This document shows, piece by piece, positions 21,542 through 23,019 of a DNA stretch of 23,019 nt; positions within the stretch are counted from its first letter, which is position 1; every line of letters starts with the position of its first letter. The DNA comes from CAKQOE01 sp963627215 (GTDB lineage Bacteria; Bacillota; Clostridia; Peptostreptococcales; Anaerovoracaceae), in contig CAVGAH010000026.1 of the NCBI GenBank assembly GCA_963627215.1, forward strand, positions 1 through 23,019, written 5' to 3'. The translations under genes were made by a program, and so were the position numbers. The notes beneath the pieces are model-generated. The model was not told the DNA's origin, ran no database searches, and was given only the letters and a program-made list of their open reading frames with translations.

Positions 21542-22102
21542 ATGATAAGAATAAACAGAAGATTCACTATTCTCACAGCGCTGGCTGCGTTCTGTATTTT
21601 TACATTTGCTGGCTGCGGCTCGGAATATCCGCTTTCAGATGTTGAAAAGGCTACGCGACTTGATATCGGCAATGCTTCGGTAATCGAGTCAACAGATTCT
21701 CATGATAATTTTCTCGGAGACGGCACGCTTTTCGTGAGCGCCGACTGCTCAAGCGCTCCGCTGACAGACCAAATACAGGCTGCAATGAATAATAACTCAG
21801 GCTGGCGTGAGCTCCCGCTCACCGACACGCTGGCGCGGCTTATGATCGGCTATACCGACTCCGACGGTCAGACATATGAACCTATATTTTCTATAGATAA
21901 TACAGGCGAACCTATGTTTCCTGAAATAGAAAACGGCTACCGGTTTTTCCTTGACCGCAGCAGCGGCGGTAGCTCAAGCTTCGGATCCGGTGACGGATCA
22001 TCCGATGCAGAGGACATTGATGCAGCGTATATTTCCAATTTTACATTTGCGATGTATGATACTGACAATGACATGCTTTATTACTGTGAGATAGATAGGT
22101 GA
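21542..22102 (+). CDS. putative lipoprotein of unknown function
   Basis: I do not recognise the family. The 186-residue product starts MIRINRRF and has a hydrophobic stretch to the lipobox-like FAGC with Cys25, so it is probably lipid-anchored outside the membrane. The rest is acidic and Ser/Gly/Asp-rich, with a flexible RSSGGSSSFGSGDGSSDAED segment near residue 145 and a final FTFAMYDTDNDMLYYCEIDR. The ATG at 21542 fits an AAAGGGG ribosome binding site; the in-frame ATG at 21536 lies only about one base behind it. It stands alone: the upstream neighbour is divergent and the downstream ATPase gene is convergent. A single further Cys pair (residues about 70 and 183) could be structural. Confidence 0.75.
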   Translation: MIRINRRFTILTALAAFCIFTFAGCGSEYPLSDVEKATRLDIGNASVIESTDSHDNFLGDGTLFVSADCSSAPLTDQIQAAMNNNSGWRELPLTDTLARLMIGYTDSDGQTYEPIFSIDNTGEPMFPEIENGYRFFLDRSSGGSSSFGSGDGSSDAEDIDAAYISNFTFAMYDTDNDMLYYCEIDR

Positions 22103-22173
22103 TAGTATGTCAGCATATCACAAAAATTCAGCAGATGGGCAGCTCCACCCGCTTCTATCATTCATGTATTGTA

Positions 22174-23019
22174 TTAGAATGTCAGGCTGTCCGGATTCAA
22201 CAGAAAATATTTCATTCCCATTATTACAAACCCCTCTTCATTCCTCCACGGCTTTTTTGTACCGTTTACTATAACGATCTTTTTAAAAGAGTCCGGTATA
22301 TTTCTGAAAGAATTAAATTCCTGTGTTTGCTTTTCTTCGGATGTCATATCATAGGCGACCTGGATGTAATATCTCTGATTTCCGAGATTTACTACAAAAT
22401 CTACTTCAAACTGTTTATGCACACGTTTGCCTGCCTTGTCATTTGCATATACATCTACCACACCTACATCAACATTATATCCGCGGACCAGAAGCTCGTT
22501 ATAAACGATATTTNNNNNNNNNNGGCTCCTGCTGTCTGAAATTAAGGACCGCATTTCTTATGCCGAGGTCTGTAAAATAATATTTCAGATTAGCGCCTAT
22601 ATACTTCCTGCCCTTGATATCATAACGGTTGGCTTTGGATATCAGAAAGGCCTCGGCTAGATAGTCTATATGCATGGATATTGTTTTATTTGAATACTTC
22701 ATCTGACGCTCGCTGCTGAATGTATTAGATACCTTTGACGGATTTGTAGGAGCGCCTATCGCTGAGGCCAGCACGCTTACCAGAATATTTATTTCATCAA
22801 CACTTTTTATATTATTTCTTTCTATGACATCCTTTAAATATACATTTGTAAATATATTTTTCAGATAATCAGATCTATGCTGTTCATTTTTTAAAAGGAC
22901 TGTCTGAGGGAGTCCGCCGTAAGTCATATATTCATCCCACGCATCGTCAAAGTCCCCATCGTAGCAAGATGAATAATAAGAATAAAATTCAGCAAATGAC
23001 AAAGGATATATCCTTACCT
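22174..23019 (-). CDS. ATPase with DUF4143 C-terminal domain (partial, interrupted by an assembly gap)
   Basis: C-terminal part of a protein of the AAA+ (P-loop) plus DUF4143 family; the ATPase core lies beyond the right edge. In-frame residues before 23002 read RIYPLSFAEFYSYY, the family's lid region. DUF4143 follows: YMTYGGLPQTVL, YLKDVIERNNI, KTISMHIDYLAEAFLISKANRYD, YYFTDLGIRNAVLNFRQQEP. After ten Ns it resumes NIVYNELLVRGYNVDVGVVD, then FEVDFVVNLGNQRYYIQVAY, the nuclease-fold-like end of the family. As written, the two parts are in different frames, but the family's usual link between RQQE and NIVYNEL (about PGHxxE) would need about 15 missing bases and would restore one frame. So this is one gene, not a pseudogene. 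Function of the family is uncertain, possibly a mobile or toxin-antitoxin-like accessory ATPase. Confidence 0.85.
22514..22523. other. assembly gap (10 N) inside the DUF4143 gene
   Basis: The flanking minus-strand codons are GAG-CC and A-AAT. The ten Ns put the halves out of frame, whereas any multiple of three would join them, so the real length is not ten. Confidence 0.9.

Overview
The window looks like a piece of chromosome from an anaerobic, probably spore-forming Bacillota of the class Clostridia. The evidence is the gene content and gene order (SpoIIIE/FtsK, RimO, PgsA and MiaB near each other, a PdaB-type deacetylase), the acetylase-type lysine pathway (DapH), strong AGGAGG-like ribosome binding sites and single-ACT threonine dehydratase. 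No species can be named from the sequence alone. The scaffold contains two 10-base N gaps (20264-20273, 22514-22523), both inside coding sequence.

Left part (1-10.4 kb): mostly minus-strand housekeeping genes. In transcription order from the right they are uppP (undecaprenyl-diphosphate recycling), ftsK/spoIIIE (DNA translocase), rimO (ribosomal protein S12 methylthiolation), pgsA (phosphatidylglycerophosphate synthase), a MATE transporter and, after a spacer and the plus-strand panC (pantothenate synthesis), the first 239 codons of miaB (tRNA methylthiolation), which runs off the left edge. From memory of clostridial genomes, ftsK-rimO-pgsA and miaB belong to one conserved neighbourhood; here it is interrupted by the MATE gene, panC and a scar holding the last ~46 codons of a receiver-domain gene.

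Middle (10.4-17.3 kb): plus-strand asd, dapA, dapB and dapH, giving four consecutive or near-consecutive steps from aspartyl phosphate to N-acetyl-aminoketopimelate (lysine/diaminopimelate, with asd also feeding threonine and methionine). The cluster ends in a textbook intrinsic terminator, and a topoisomerase III gene begins 14 bases later and ends in its own terminator.

Right part (17.5-23 kb): minus-strand ilvA followed by ridA (a dehydratase that releases reactive enamines and the deaminase that clears them), then an SSB-like protein of two OB folds placed after a PdaB-type polysaccharide deacetylase, a plus-strand lipoprotein gene of unknown function, and the C-terminal part of a DUF4143-type ATPase running off the right edge.

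The unusual content lies in the spacers. Two of them, before panC and before asd, carry copies in opposite orientation of the same ~100-120 nt multi-branched element, with near-identical ends and at least three compensated base-pair changes in its stems. This is the best candidate here for an undescribed structured RNA or palindromic mobile repeat. Other spacers hold further multi-hairpin elements, odd-centred short palindromes, a perfect 18-bp tandem repeat before uppP, and a 15-bp sequence found once on each strand around asd-dapA. No tRNA, rRNA, CRISPR array, transposase or integrase gene was seen.
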